64,000 nt of DNA from Paenibacillus sp. JQZ6Y-1 (GTDB lineage Bacteria; Bacillota; Bacilli; Paenibacillales; Paenibacillaceae): positions 248,001-312,000 of the forward strand of contig NZ_JBFDUZ010000004.1 of NCBI RefSeq assembly GCF_040719145.1, written 5' to 3'. The notes under the pieces were generated by a model that saw only the letters and a list, made by a program, of their open reading frames with translations, did not search any database and had not been told where the DNA came from. Below are positions 15,911-24,824 of the stretch, piece after piece. Each line of letters opens with the position of its first letter. The first letter of the stretch is position 1. The translations under genes and the position numbers were made by a program.

Positions 15911-17371
15911 ATGGATAACCGTTTGACGACAAACCAAGGTGCTCCGGTTGGAGACAACCAGAACTCCAGAACAGCTGGACGCAGAGGGCCTACACTGCTG
16001 GAGGATTACCACCTGATCGAGAAGATCGCCCATTTTGACCGTGAACGTATTCCAGAGCGCGTTGTACACGCACGTGGTGCCGGAGCACATGGCGTATTCC
16101 GTGTGGAACACAGCATGAAAAAATACACCAAAGCAGCATTCCTACAAGAAGAAGGTCTGGAAACGCCGGTATTTGTCCGCTTTTCCACCGTTATTCATGG
16201 TGTCGGTTCCCCCGAAACAGCACGCGATCCGCGCGGCTTTGCGGTGAAATTCTACACCCAAGAAGGTAACTATGATATTGTCGGCAACCATTTGCCGGTA
16301 TTCTTTATTCGTGATGCGATCAAATTCCCAGACATGGTGCATTCCCTGAAACCGGACCCGCAAACGAATATCCAGAATCCGGGTCGTTATTGGGACTTCA
16401 TGACGCTGACACCAGAATCGACGCATATGATGACATGGTTGTTCTCGGATCACGGTACACCAGCGAACTACCGCGAGATGGACGGCTTTGGCGTACACGC
16501 CTTCAAATGGATCAATGACGAAGGCAAAGTAACCTATGTGAAATACAAATGGGAATCGTCGCAGGGTGTACGCACCTTCTCCGCCGACGAAGCGGAAAAG
16601 CAGCAGGGCAAAGACTTCAACCACGCGACCCGCGATCTGTTTGACCATATCGAGCAGGGTGAGTTCCCAGAATGGCAGTTGAAAGTACAGTTTATCCAGC
16701 CAGAAGACATCGACAACTATGCGTTCGATCCGCTGGACCCAACCAAAGTATGGCCGGAAGACCAATTCCCGCTGCATCTGGTCGGCACGATGACGCTGAA
16801 CAAAAATCCGCAAAACTTCTTCGCTGAAGTAGAGCAGTCTGCGTTCTCGCCAAGTGCGGTTGTACCGGGCATCGAGCCATCCGAAGACAAGCTGCTGCAA
16901 GGTCGTCTGTTCTCCTATCCAGACACGCAGCGTCACCGTCTCGGACCGAACTATTTGCAAATTCCGGTAAACTGCCCGTACGCACCGGTGCGTAACCACC
17001 AACGCGATGGTTTGATGAATGTGAATCAAGATAACAGTCGCTACAACTACGAGCCGAACAGCTACAGCGAAGGTCCATCCGAAGATCCAGCCTACCGCGA
17101 TACCGAAGTAGAGCTGCAAGGTCATGTAACTCGCCAGAAAATTGAAAAAACCGATGATTTTGCGCAGGCTGGTGAACAATATCGTTCCTATTCTGACGAA
17201 CAAAAGGATAATTTACTCAACAATCTGGTTAATGATTTACAGGTAGTCAAAAAAGATATTCAACTGCGCGCGATCTGCAACTTCATCCGTGCCGACCGTG
17301 AATACGGTATGCGTCTTGCTCAAGGGCTTGGCGTGGATATTAACGAATTTATGGCGCAGCTGCACAGCTGA
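15911..17371 (+). CDS. katA: Heme catalase KatA
   Basis: Monofunctional heme catalase of the small-subunit clade, 486 residues, breaking down hydrogen peroxide in the cytoplasm. Catalytic residues are all visible: distal His53 (VVHARGAGAHG), Asn126 (IVGNHLPVFF) and the proximal heme ligand Tyr336 (RLFSYPDTQRHR). The length and the GAGAHG and RDPRGFAVKFYT motifs fit Bacillus KatA. A GAAAGGATGA site precedes the ATG. It follows the perR-like gene and its coupled regulator after a repeat-rich gap; control by PerR is expected from the family. A terminator follows. Confidence 0.96.
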   Translation: MDNRLTTNQGAPVGDNQNSRTAGRRGPTLLEDYHLIEKIAHFDRERIPERVVHARGAGAHGVFRVEHSMKKYTKAAFLQEEGLETPVFVRFSTVIHGVGSPETARDPRGFAVKFYTQEGNYDIVGNHLPVFFIRDAIKFPDMVHSLKPDPQTNIQNPGRYWDFMTLTPESTHMMTWLFSDHGTPANYREMDGFGVHAFKWINDEGKVTYVKYKWESSQGVRTFSADEAEKQQGKDFNHATRDLFDHIEQGEFPEWQLKVQFIQPEDIDNYAFDPLDPTKVWPEDQFPLHLVGTMTLNKNPQNFFAEVEQSAFSPSAVVPGIEPSEDKLLQGRLFSYPDTQRHRLGPNYLQIPVNCPYAPVRNHQRDGLMNVNQDNSRYNYEPNSYSEGPSEDPAYRDTEVELQGHVTRQKIEKTDDFAQAGEQYRSYSDEQKDNLLNNLVNDLQVVKKDIQLRAICNFIRADREYGMRLAQGLGVDINEFMAQLHS

Positions 17372-17431
17372 TTCTCTTCTAACCATCGCGAATCATTCAC
17401 AGCAAAATACACTACAGGAACACTGATATTC

Positions 17432-17494
17432 AGCGTCCGGTCTGACAACCATTCAAGGGGTAGCCTTTTTCTGGAATAAGACCGGACGCTTTTA
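17432..17494 (+). terminator. Terminator of katA
   Basis: AGCGTCCGGTCT pairs with AGACCGGACGCT and is followed by TTTTA. Confidence 0.85.
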
Positions 17495-17943
17495 TATACA
17501 GCCTGTTGAATCGCTCTAACATATTACCGTTTATAAGCTAGGCTTCATCGTATACTAGCTTGTAAACAGAAGCAGAGGAAACGGAGCTGTTCGACAAGCC
17601 CCATCGTAAGGTCTGCGGCGCATTCAGCCGGATATTGTGAAGTATGGAAGCCAGTGAGAAACGGGAACGCACAAGATAGACAGTGATGTGCAATCTTCGT
17701 TTTTGAAAGGTTACCATGCGGCGCCTGAGTCCGTAAGCCGCAGCGCACAAGGCCGCAGGGCCATCGTATAGATGGATATACCGGACAGGACAAGCGTAAC
17801 GATTGTATAGGTTGGCGCTTGTCCTTGTTTGGGTTCTCCCGTGTTATGTCAGTTCGAGTCGTGAATGATCATGCAGAGGGCGAGTTACCGGTCAGCACGT
17901 AATGGCTTGTGATGAACGATACGACAGCAGAGGAGAGGTTGTC
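17495..17943. other. Intergenic region, no gene seen
   Basis: About 450 bases after the katA terminator. Two overlapping minus-strand frames of 70-82 codons lack ribosome sites and recognisable motifs. I see no RNA gene or palindrome of note. Confidence 0.5.
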
Positions 17944-18393
17944 ATGAATAGATGGACAAGTTCTGGTATGGCTGGGTTGCTGGTAGCTGCGTTGTTTGTG
18001 CCAGGAATGGCGGCACAGCCTGCTTCGGTGGAAGCAGCAAGTCTAGCGGCGCAAAGTGTGGTGGCTCGTGCACCGGGGGATGGAGTGCCGGCAGATTTTC
18101 CGATTCCTGATGATGCGACGGTTGTAACGGCGGTACGCAATGATACGACCGAAGCACAGTTTGTACGATTGACGCTGCAAACGAAGCTGGATATGGAGAC
18201 GCTGGCGAAAACGTATAGCGAGTATTTCCGTATTCAGGATATGCCGGATGCGCTACAAAAGATTAGCGACAAGCATCTCGTCATTCAGGGCAGCAATGAA
18301 GTGACGGGCGAGAGCTGGATATTGAATGCAAGCCCGCTACAGCCTGGCTCTGATACGGTGGAGATGACAGTGATCTGGAATGAAGGTCATTGA
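17944..18393 (+). CDS. Secreted protein of unknown function
   Basis: A 149-residue protein with a Sec signal peptide: MNRWTSSGMAGLLVAALFVP, then a likely AxA-type cleavage site near residues 24-33 (MAAQPA, VEAAS). The mature part starts with a proline-rich stretch (PADFPIPDDA) and continues as a small beta-rich domain with no Cys. The start after GGAGAGG is preferred over one 14 codons upstream. It stands alone before the BlaI-type operon, 360 bases upstream of the promoter of that operon. No family is recognised. Confidence 0.65.
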   Translation: MNRWTSSGMAGLLVAALFVPGMAAQPASVEAASLAAQSVVARAPGDGVPADFPIPDDATVVTAVRNDTTEAQFVRLTLQTKLDMETLAKTYSEYFRIQDMPDALQKISDKHLVIQGSNEVTGESWILNASPLQPGSDTVEMTVIWNEGH

Positions 18394-18756
18394 GCAGTAA
18401 GAGCAGCAACCAGAGTCAACTGAACCGAGTGAAAGTTGATGTAGGATGTAGACAGCTGCATATTCATGGTTTCAGGGCGTATGCGCAGGTTCCTATGTAA
18501 CCCCACAGCAAGATCATGCCTCTTATGCAATGTGCATATTCCCTGAGACGATGGATGGCAATCTGTATAAGATATGGAAACTTATAAACGGGTGGAATCA
18601 ATCCAAGCGATTCACCAAGTAGATTCATAGAGTTGAGGAATAAATTGGATGAATACGGATGTTTTTCTTGATATTTTCCAAAAGGTAAATAAAGAAACTA
18701 ACGAAAAGTATAGACTGTTACGCAAATTGTGATATTATACAATTAACTTCACAAAT
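18394..18756. other. Intergenic region upstream of the blaI-like promoter
   Basis: No gene or clear structure seen in this 360-base stretch. Confidence 0.5.
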
Positions 18757-18792
18757 TTGACTGCCTTTGCGGTTGGAACTACAATGTGTAGT
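18757..18792 (+). promoter_or_regulatory. Promoter and BlaI-type operator of the blaI-like gene
   Basis: A SigA promoter TTGACT (18757-18762), 17 bases, TACAAT (18780-18785). The perfect inverted repeat ACTACAATGTGTAGT (18778-18792) covers the -10 box. It resembles the TACA/TGTA dyads bound by BlaI/MecI, and a near-copy covers the doxX promoter. Confidence 0.75.
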
Positions 18793-18811
18793 GTGAGGTG
18801 GCATACAGAAA

Positions 18812-19228
18812 ATGAAAATCAAAAAGTTTAATGTAGGTGCTACTGGACTGGATCGTTTTTTCGGTCCGCTGGAAGCGCAGATTATGAATGTGCTATGGGA
18901 AGCGCAGCATCCGCTGACGATCAAGGAAGTGCAAACTGTGATCAGCCAAAGCAAGCCGCTTAATTTTAATACGGTGATGACAGTGATGAATCGTCTAGTG
19001 GATAAAGGTGCGTTATCTCGACATATCGAAGGCAAAAGCTTTCACTATGTTCCGTCGGAAAGCCGCGCAGATTTTCTGAACAATCAATCCAGGGAACTGA
19101 CTCATGAGCTGATGGAGGAGTTCGGTTCACTGGCCGTCAATCATATGGTTGATGTGCTGGAAGAAGTGGACCCCAAACTTATTCAAGCCTTGGAGGATAA
19201 AATCAAACAATGGAAAAACAACGAGTAG
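18812..19228 (+). CDS. BlaI/MecI-family repressor
   Basis: A 138-residue winged-helix repressor of the BlaI/MecI/CopY family. The family core is clear: LEAQIMNVLWE, TIKEVQ, NTVMTVMNRLVDKGALSR, GKSFHYVPSESR, and a C-terminal helical dimerisation part. A 13-residue N-terminal extension precedes the usual start of the fold. It overlaps the M56 protease gene by 19 bases, the usual repressor-protease arrangement in which the protease relieves repression. An operator over its own -10 box indicates autoregulation, and the same operator before doxX names a second target. No beta-lactamase gene is nearby, so the name BlaI refers to the family only. Confidence 0.9.
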   Translation: MKIKKFNVGATGLDRFFGPLEAQIMNVLWEAQHPLTIKEVQTVISQSKPLNFNTVMTVMNRLVDKGALSRHIEGKSFHYVPSESRADFLNNQSRELTHELMEEFGSLAVNHMVDVLEEVDPKLIQALEDKIKQWKNNE

Positions 19229-20091
19229 AATGGTGGCAACGTCGTTCGCAGCGTTTGTTGAAGGTTAGTTTGAGTCTGTCCGTATTTACGTTAGGACTGA
19301 TGGGCGTATATTCGCTGCATATGCTGTTTGGCTGGAATCTGCCGTTTGATCTGCTGCGCATTTGCAATATGTGGATGCAGAATCATGGCTGGCTTTCGGT
19401 CAGTCATCTACTGGCAGCGCTGGTTACGTGTACCTTTGTATTATACGTCGGTTATGGACTGGATCAGTGGTACGGTTCCTATCGGGCAGCGAGACGCTGT
19501 CGAGAACTGGAAAATCCAGCACTGTCCACGGCATTTAACAACCGTTACAGTCCGAATGGGCAAGACGTATTTGTGATTGTTTCCTGCCGTCAGCCCCTAG
19601 CATTGACGATGGGCAATTGGCATCGGCGTATTATTTTGTCAGAAGGTCTATTGCAATTGCTCAATGAAGAGGAGCAGCAAGCGGTGGTGCATCATGAGCT
19701 GTTCCACTATCGTCAGCGTGATCCACTGGTGACATGTTTGCTGGGACAGGCAGCCTTTGCGCTGTGGTTTTTGCCAGTGCTGCGGCATATGGCTCACCAG
19801 TACAAAATTTCGCGAGAGGTGCTGGCAGATCATGATGCGATTCAGCGGCTCGGTACGCCCGTCGGCATCGGCGGCGCACTGCTCAAGCTGGTCAACCGTG
19901 CTAAGGGTGGTATCCATTTACCCGCCCGTATGATCTATTCTTCGTTTGCGGAAACGTCGCTCAACTACCGGATTCACCGGATTCTGGAGCCAGATAGCGG
20001 GGTATCCCCACGCTTATCCTGGTCATCCATTATGATCTCGCTGCCGGTACTGACGGCGCTTAGTATTTTGTTATTATGGTCGCTTGTGTAG
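19210..20091 (+). CDS. M56 (BlaR1-type) membrane metalloprotease without sensor domain
   Basis: A 293-residue membrane protease of the M56 family, expected to cut or inactivate the partner repressor. Membrane segments lie near residues 18-40, 63-82, 175-195 and at the C-terminus (LPVLTALSILLLWSLV). The zinc site HELFH is at residues 162-166, with the third ligand probably Glu203 (SREVLADHDA). The extracellular penicillin-binding sensor domain of BlaR1/MecR1 is absent, since the protein ends after the last membrane segment, so the signal must be something else. Start overlaps the blaI-like gene. Confidence 0.87.
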   Translation: MEKQRVEWWQRRSQRLLKVSLSLSVFTLGLMGVYSLHMLFGWNLPFDLLRICNMWMQNHGWLSVSHLLAALVTCTFVLYVGYGLDQWYGSYRAARRCRELENPALSTAFNNRYSPNGQDVFVIVSCRQPLALTMGNWHRRIILSEGLLQLLNEEEQQAVVHHELFHYRQRDPLVTCLLGQAAFALWFLPVLRHMAHQYKISREVLADHDAIQRLGTPVGIGGALLKLVNRAKGGIHLPARMIYSSFAETSLNYRIHRILEPDSGVSPRLSWSSIMISLPVLTALSILLLWSLV

Positions 20092-20142
20092 ACAGAGAAA
20101 GTGTCTAGTTTTGCTCTCTACGGGCAAAACCAGGCACAGCAA

Positions 20143-20177
20143 GTGACTTTGTATACAATAGCACTACAATACGTAGT
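20143..20177 (+). promoter_or_regulatory. Promoter and BlaI-type operator of doxX
   Basis: GTGACT (20143-20148), 16 bases, TACAAT (20165-20170), with ACTACAATACGTAGT (20163-20177) over the -10 box. Thirteen of 15 bases are the same as in the operator before the blaI-like gene, and both sit on the same promoter element. Confidence 0.7.
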
Positions 20178-20202
20178 GTATATCACAGAGGAGGAATGAA
20201 TA

Positions 20203-20634
20203 ATGAATTGGAACAAAAGGTATGTGGAGCTGGGCTTGCTGATTACGCGGGTGCTGACAGGTTTTATTTTCGTATTGCATGGATTTTCTAAGTTTCAGGG
20301 TGGGATTGGCGGTACGCAAGGATTTTTCCAAAGTCTCGGCTTGCCAGCATTTCTGGCACCAGTTGTAGCTGTCATTGAAATCGCTGGCGGTATTGCATTG
20401 ATCGTCGGTCTGTTGACTCGTCTGGCAGGCTTGGCGCTGACGATTGTAATGGTCGGCGTACTGGTGACTGCAAAGGCAGGTCAGCCATTCATGATGGGTA
20501 CGGAGTTTGATTATCTGATCCTGTTTACCAGCCTGCAAATGGCACTAGCAGGAAGCGCGCTGCTGTCGCTGGACGGTGTATTGTTCAGCAAAAAGCAACG
20601 CGGAGAACGCGGGCAATTGGCATCAAACTCATAA
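20203..20634 (+). CDS. DoxX family membrane protein
   Basis: A 143-residue four-helix membrane protein of the DoxX family. Segments lie near residues 9-27, 48-66, 72-90 and 102-122; the family motifs LLITRVLTGFIFVLHGFSKF and AVIEIAGGIALIVGLLTRLAG are present. In other bacteria DoxX-type proteins associate with redox or thiol-stress functions, but no fixed activity is known. An AGAGGAGG site precedes the ATG. Its promoter carries the same operator as the blaI-like gene 1.4 kb upstream, so it is a probable target of that repressor. Confidence 0.88.
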   Translation: MNWNKRYVELGLLITRVLTGFIFVLHGFSKFQGGIGGTQGFFQSLGLPAFLAPVVAVIEIAGGIALIVGLLTRLAGLALTIVMVGVLVTAKAGQPFMMGTEFDYLILFTSLQMALAGSALLSLDGVLFSKKQRGERGQLASNS

Positions 20635-21002
20635 ACAAAATAAGGATGAACGGAGTCAACATGGAACCGCGATGGTGCGTGGAAATATTGGACATCCGTA
20701 TCTGGTCAAAAGATATATTCGTAGACAGGGATTATGGCAGTAGCCATAGTCCCTTTTTTGTCGTAGGAATGAGGGCAGTAGAGCAATATGCCTTTTGTTC
20801 TTTTGTTGCTATGTATAGAATATGGAATATAGTAGTAAAAATGTAAGTGTAAATGAGACGAAATGGAACTTTTCTTTTTTGCCGAAATCAGTGAATGCAC
20901 CAACTTATACTGCGTTTGCTCCTCTTTTTTCCTCAAACAAGCTCCTTTAAACAAGCGATCCGTACATATTTCGGCAAATTTCGCATAAGTTATACAGCAT
21001 AC
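20635..21002. other. Intergenic region before chemoreceptor
   Basis: No gene is supported. A 116-codon minus-strand frame lacks a ribosome site and family features. An imperfect repeat of TTCGGCAAATTTCG type occurs near 20970. Confidence 0.45.
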
Positions 21003-21030
21003 TAAATAATTGCCACTCGTTAGGCGATAT
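21003..21030 (+). promoter_or_regulatory. Candidate SigD (motility) promoter
   Basis: TAAA, 16 bases, GGCGATAT matches the SigD consensus TAAA-N15-GCCGATAT with one base change and one extra spacer base. It lies 71 bases before a chemoreceptor start, the class of gene read by SigD in Bacillus. Confidence 0.6.
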
Positions 21031-21100
21031 ATAGTGTAACAGATCAATGCTAACATCCAGATTACATTATTGGTCGAAATTTAATAAGAAAGAGTGTGGA

Positions 21101-23083
21101 ATGATGAAAAAATGGTCGAAAAAGCCTCGATTGCGCTGGTCTATCCGTAATCAACTGATTGTGGCTTTTGCGTTTGTACTATTGGCGCCAAGCCTTGTAA
21201 TAAGTATTTCTATGTACAACAATGCCAAAACCCAAGTGGAGGCACAGCTCATTACGAGTGCTACTCAAAGTGTGAATACGGCAAATAATTTCGTGCAAAG
21301 CTCGCTAAGTTCAAAAGAGTATGATGTCGAATATTTGTCCAAGCTGTTCAATGCGTCGATGATTGACGGGCGCTTCAGCCCGCAGATCGTACCAGATCTG
21401 GCACGTTATGTGGGCTTGCACCCAGAAACAGTAGATGCCTTTGTTGGTACGCCTGATGGCACGATGATCCGTGCGATTCCGAAGCAAAACGAGAATGGCT
21501 ATGACCCACGTGAACGCGATTGGTACAAGCAAGCGATGGCTGCACCAGGTACGACGGTGATTACCAAAGTGGTTATCAACTCCAACAACCAGCCAGTCGT
21601 TGTTATCGCGCGTACATTACCGGATAGCTCTGGTGTACTCGGCGTATCACTCAATCTAGAAAATCTTTCTAAGCTGGCAGACATTCCGGTTGGACAAGAA
21701 GGCTATGTCATCATGCTGGATGCTGATCAGAATTATATTTCCAGTCGGAATGGTAAAACGGGTGACAAAGCGACGGGTGCGTATTTGCAACAAATGTATG
21801 CTGAGAAAACGGGACAGATCAATTATGTATTTGAAGGTCATCCCAAAACGATGGTATTTCTGACGAATGAAACTACTGGCTGGAAAATCGCCGGTACGAT
21901 GTATCGCAGCGAAGTAGAGCAGGCTGCTGAGCCAGTACGCGATATGGCATTGATTATTGTTAGTATTTCGCTTGTGATTGCTGCGATTATCGTCTTCTGG
22001 TGTATCCGCATGATCATGAAGCCGATCAGCCGTTTGCGCCAAACGACACATCAGATCAGTGAAGGCGATCTGACGGTGAATATTGATCAGAGTAAAAATA
22101 ATGAAATTGGCGATCTAGCACGCGACTTTGCGCTGATGGTTAGCAATCTGCGCGATATGATCGAAAGTGTACGCGAGACAACGGATAATGTATCTTCCGC
22201 TTCGGAAGAGCTAGCTGCTGGAGCAGAGGAAACAAGCCGTTCCGTTGAGCATGTGACCCTTGCCATTCAGGAAGTAGCGACCGGTAGCGACCGTCAGGTG
22301 ACGAGCGTTAACGATGGTGCCTCCGCGATTCAGCGTATGTCGCAGCGTGTAGACGAAATCTCTACTCACGTCGGCGATGTGAGCCAGACGATGAGTGAAG
22401 CCGCCAAAGCTGCTGCCAAAGGGAATGAGTCGGTTATCGATGTCGTTCAGAAAATTTACGATATTCAAGTGACGGTAGACCGATTGAATGTCATTATCAA
22501 TCAAATGAGTGATAAATCGTCCGAAATTGATGGCATTGTCGATCTGATCCGCAATATTGCCAAACAGACCAATCTGCTGGCGCTGAATGCTTCGATTGAA
22601 GCAGCGCGTGCAGGAGAGCATGGCAAAGGCTTTGCCGTGGTTGCTGAGGAAGTACGCAAGCTGGCGTCCGAGTCGGCAGATTCGGCGCAACGCATTAGCC
22701 AGCTGATCATCGGTATGCAGGGCGTAGTTAGCGAATCGCTGGAAGTTATGGATCAAGCGAAGCAAAATGTTGAAGGTGGTATCATTGCCGTTGATACGTC
22801 TGGTCGTTCATTCTCCAAAATCAATCGTTCGATCAAAGCCGTATCCCGCAAAATGGACGATGTATCTGCGACAACCAACTCGCTGAATCAAGATGCGGGC
22901 GCAGTGGTGGAATCTATCGAAAATATTGCTAGTATCTCCGATGAAGCTGCTGGCAATACGGAAACGATCTCTGCTGCTGCGGAAGAACAGCTGGCATCCA
23001 TGCAGGAAGTATCCAGCGCTGCTACCGATCTCACTCGTTTGGCAGAACAACTGCAACAGCTGATCGCTCGCTTCAAGCTGTAA
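21101..23083 (+). CDS. Methyl-accepting chemotaxis protein
   Basis: A 660-residue transmembrane chemoreceptor. A first membrane segment near residues 18-38 is followed by a dCache-type ligand domain (about 40-280; [11 protein letters not shown] and [22 protein letters not shown] split by a short gap), a second segment near 283-305, a HAMP linker ([19 protein letters not shown]) and a long cytoplasmic coiled coil. The conserved hairpin tip ([19 protein letters not shown]) is intact, so it can couple to CheA/CheW. The dCache domain suggests amino acids or similar small ligands, but the ligand is unknown. ATGATG at 21101/21104 is chosen over a start 18 codons upstream. A SigD-like promoter fits. 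Confidence 0.94.
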   Translation: MMKKWSKKPRLRWSIRNQLIVAFAFVLLAPSLVISISMYNNAKTQVEAQLITSATQSVNTANNFVQSSLSSKEYDVEYLSKLFNASMIDGRFSPQIVPDLARYVGLHPETVDAFVGTPDGTMIRAIPKQNENGYDPRERDWYKQAMAAPGTTVITKVVINSNNQPVVVIARTLPDSSGVLGVSLNLENLSKLADIPVGQEGYVIMLDADQNYISSRNGKTGDKATGAYLQQMYAEKTGQINYVFEGHPKTMVFLTNETTGWKIAGTMYRSEVEQAAEPVRDMALIIVSISLVIAAIIVFWCIRMIMKPISRLRQTTHQISEGDLTVNIDQSKNNEIGDLARDFALMVSNLRDMIESVRETTDNVSSASEELAAGAEETSRSVEHVTLAIQEVATGSDRQVTSVNDGASAIQRMSQRVDEISTHVGDVSQTMSEAAKAAAKGNESVIDVVQKIYDIQVTVDRLNVIINQMSDKSSEIDGIVDLIRNIAKQTNLLALNASIEAARAGEHGKGFAVVAEEVRKLASESADSAQRISQLIIGMQGVVSESLEVMDQAKQNVEGGIIAVDTSGRSFSKINRSIKAVSRKMDDVSATTNSLNQDAGAVVESIENIASISDEAAGNTETISAAAEEQLASMQEVSSAATDLTRLAEQLQQLIARFKL

Positions 23084-23128
23084 GTAGTCCGTAAACCGTT
23101 TCAAATATCGTGATCATCTGTTTAAATC

Positions 23129-23173
23129 ACAAGCCGCTGCTCCATATATACTATAGGAGTAGCGGCTTGTTTG
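23129..23173 (+). terminator. Terminator of chemoreceptor gene
   Basis: ACAAGCCGCTGCTCC pairs with GGAGTAGCGGCTTGT (one mismatch) and is followed by a short T-rich stretch. Confidence 0.8.
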
Positions 23174-23327
23174 TGCTTCGTTACTGCTGTGTTCTATGGA
23201 CAGAAATGTATCTTCATAGGGTGCGGTTGCGATCTGCAATTGTATGTTGCTTCGTTAGCAGATATAATACATTATATTCGTTAGTTTATTACATTTATTC
23301 AGTATAGACCGGGGAGGATATCTCATC

Positions 23328-24029
23328 ATGTTTACTATTTATCCAGCAGATCAACGTTTTCATTTTGACCGCGAATGGCTGCGGGGCAGTCATAGTTTTT
23401 CGTTTGGTGAATATCAGGATGCGGACAATGTAAGCTTTGGACCCCTGCGTGTGTTCAATGACGATATCATATCTCCATCCCGTGGATTTGGTGCGCATCC
23501 ACATAGCGACATGGAGATTGTCTCGATTGTTTTGCAAGGTCAGCTGCGTCATGAGGATAATCTAGGAAATGAAGCAGTCAGTTCCTTTGGTGGCATTCAG
23601 CGGATGTCGGCGGGTTCTGGTGTGGTGCATACCGAACATAATGCGTCGGATGAGCATGACTGTAATTTGCTACAGCTCTGGTTTGAACCGGAAGCACGCG
23701 GATTGACGCCTTCATATATGACATCTTCGTTTAATCCGTCATCGCTGAATGGTACCTTGCTGCCCATCGTTAGTCGTCAGGGTGGTGAGAATCAGGCAAC
23801 CATTCATCAGGATCTGACGATATATTTGAGCCGTTTGGAAGCGGGAGAGCGGATTGAATTTGTTCAGCAGCCCCACCGTCGTACGTATGTATTTGTGATC
23901 AATGGATCGCTGCGTATCAACGATGAATATGAATTGTCGACGCGTGATGCCGCTCGGATTCAAGAGGTGAGCAAACTGGATGTGGTCGCAGAACAGCCAG
24001 TATTTTGGCTGCTGATCGATCTGCCGTAA
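23328..24029 (+). CDS. Pirin family protein (YhhW-like)
   Basis: A 233-residue bicupin of the pirin family. The metal-binding motif of the N-terminal cupin is visible: GFGAHPHSDMEIVS (two His), with the third His and a Glu further on in GVVHTEHNAS. YhhW-type relatives have quercetin 2,3-dioxygenase activity; others act in redox sensing. The substrate here is unknown. A GGGGAGG site precedes the ATG. The next gene starts 11 bases after its stop, so the two form an operon. Confidence 0.9.
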   Translation: MFTIYPADQRFHFDREWLRGSHSFSFGEYQDADNVSFGPLRVFNDDIISPSRGFGAHPHSDMEIVSIVLQGQLRHEDNLGNEAVSSFGGIQRMSAGSGVVHTEHNASDEHDCNLLQLWFEPEARGLTPSYMTSSFNPSSLNGTLLPIVSRQGGENQATIHQDLTIYLSRLEAGERIEFVQQPHRRTYVFVINGSLRINDEYELSTRDAARIQEVSKLDVVAEQPVFWLLIDLP

Positions 24030-24040
24030 GGAGGATACGT

Positions 24041-24370
24041 ATGAAAGAGACAGTGATGGTCAAGCATGCGGTTACAGGGCGGGAGTTTTTGAATAACAAT
24101 CGCTTGCCGCTGGAATATGAATTTGCCGTACTGCCAGAGGGCGGTTACCGGATGGTCTTTCGCGGCGTGCCGTCGGAGATTGCTGCGAATATTGTACAAT
24201 TTCGCGGTGAATTGAATATGTTCCGCTTTGAAATTCCAGAAGAAGGACCGCAGATTAAGCACTGGTATTATGTGAACCCTGAAACGGTACAATTTGATTC
24301 GGAGCAGGGTGTGTTGGTAATTGATGCGGTTTCAGAGATTCGCTATGTACCGGATGAGTACTGGGCGTAA
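24041..24370 (+). CDS. Hypothetical protein in pirin operon
   Basis: A 109-residue soluble protein starting MKETVMVKHAVTG right after a textbook AAGGAGG site; a longer frame overlapping the pirin gene is less likely. The sequence predicts mainly beta strands with conserved-looking aromatic positions (EYEFAVLPEGGYRMVF, IKHWYYVNP) and no membrane segment or metal motif. It probably shares the transcript of the pirin gene. The family is not recognised and no function is proposed. Confidence 0.7.
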   Translation: MKETVMVKHAVTGREFLNNNRLPLEYEFAVLPEGGYRMVFRGVPSEIAANIVQFRGELNMFRFEIPEEGPQIKHWYYVNPETVQFDSEQGVLVIDAVSEIRYVPDEYWA

Positions 24371-24824
24371 ACGGTTGCTCACGTATCCGTCAATCATCAT
24401 TAGGTTGTAAGCGCAAAGCGAAGCTAGTAAGCAACCCTATTAATTCTTCTAAGTAAGCATCGAATGATTAAAATGCGCCAGTGACATATTCCTTTCACTG
24501 TATAAGCGCTATGTATGCTATAATGAATATACAGACATGCAGTGGACTTGTTAACATCGCTCCGATTTTTAACAGGTGCCGCTGCATTTTTTGTCTCTAT
24601 TTCTATTATTGCTTATTTATGCTGCAAAAAACACAGAATGAACATTCATGTTCATCATCTGCTGCTCTATTCCCCTCGCTTATCCCTCTCCGTATACTAC
24701 ATCCGCATGCAAGATACACGCTACACACCATGCAATCTCTCCAGTCACAGTGAATGATTTTATCCAATCCGGCTAACAGCTGTATGGCGTATTCAGCCAA
24801 TGAGCGGCCACAGGAGGCAAACAT
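24371..24824. other. Intergenic region with a short promoter-hairpin unit
   Basis: No protein gene seen in 450 bases. It contains an extended -10 (TGCTATAAT, 24515-24523) followed within about 12 bases by a strong intrinsic terminator (24535-24591), described separately. Confidence 0.5.
24535..24591 (+). terminator. Strong hairpin directly behind a promoter-like -10
   Basis: ATGCAGTGG and TTGTTAA on the left pair with TTAACAG and CCGCTGCAT on the right, followed by six T. It follows no nearby gene (the last stop is 165 bases upstream) but lies just after TGCTATAAT. It may end a very short RNA or terminate read-through. Confidence 0.6.

Noticed and set aside
16142-17203. 353-codon minus-strand frame opposite katA
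   Set aside because: It is antisense to a complete catalase with all catalytic residues; its Arg/His/Val-rich sequence has no motif and no ribosome site.
17840-17880. tRNA-like GTTCGAGTC
   Set aside because: The bases upstream do not form an acceptor stem, D arm or anticodon arm; no tRNA or rRNA gene was found in the window.
19210-20091. True beta-lactam sensor BlaR1/MecR1
   Set aside because: The protein ends after its last membrane segment and has no penicillin-binding domain; no beta-lactamase or PBP2a gene is nearby.
20706-21056. 116-codon minus-strand frame before the chemoreceptor
   Set aside because: Covers the SigD-type promoter; hydrophobic and aromatic-rich composition without any motif or ribosome site.
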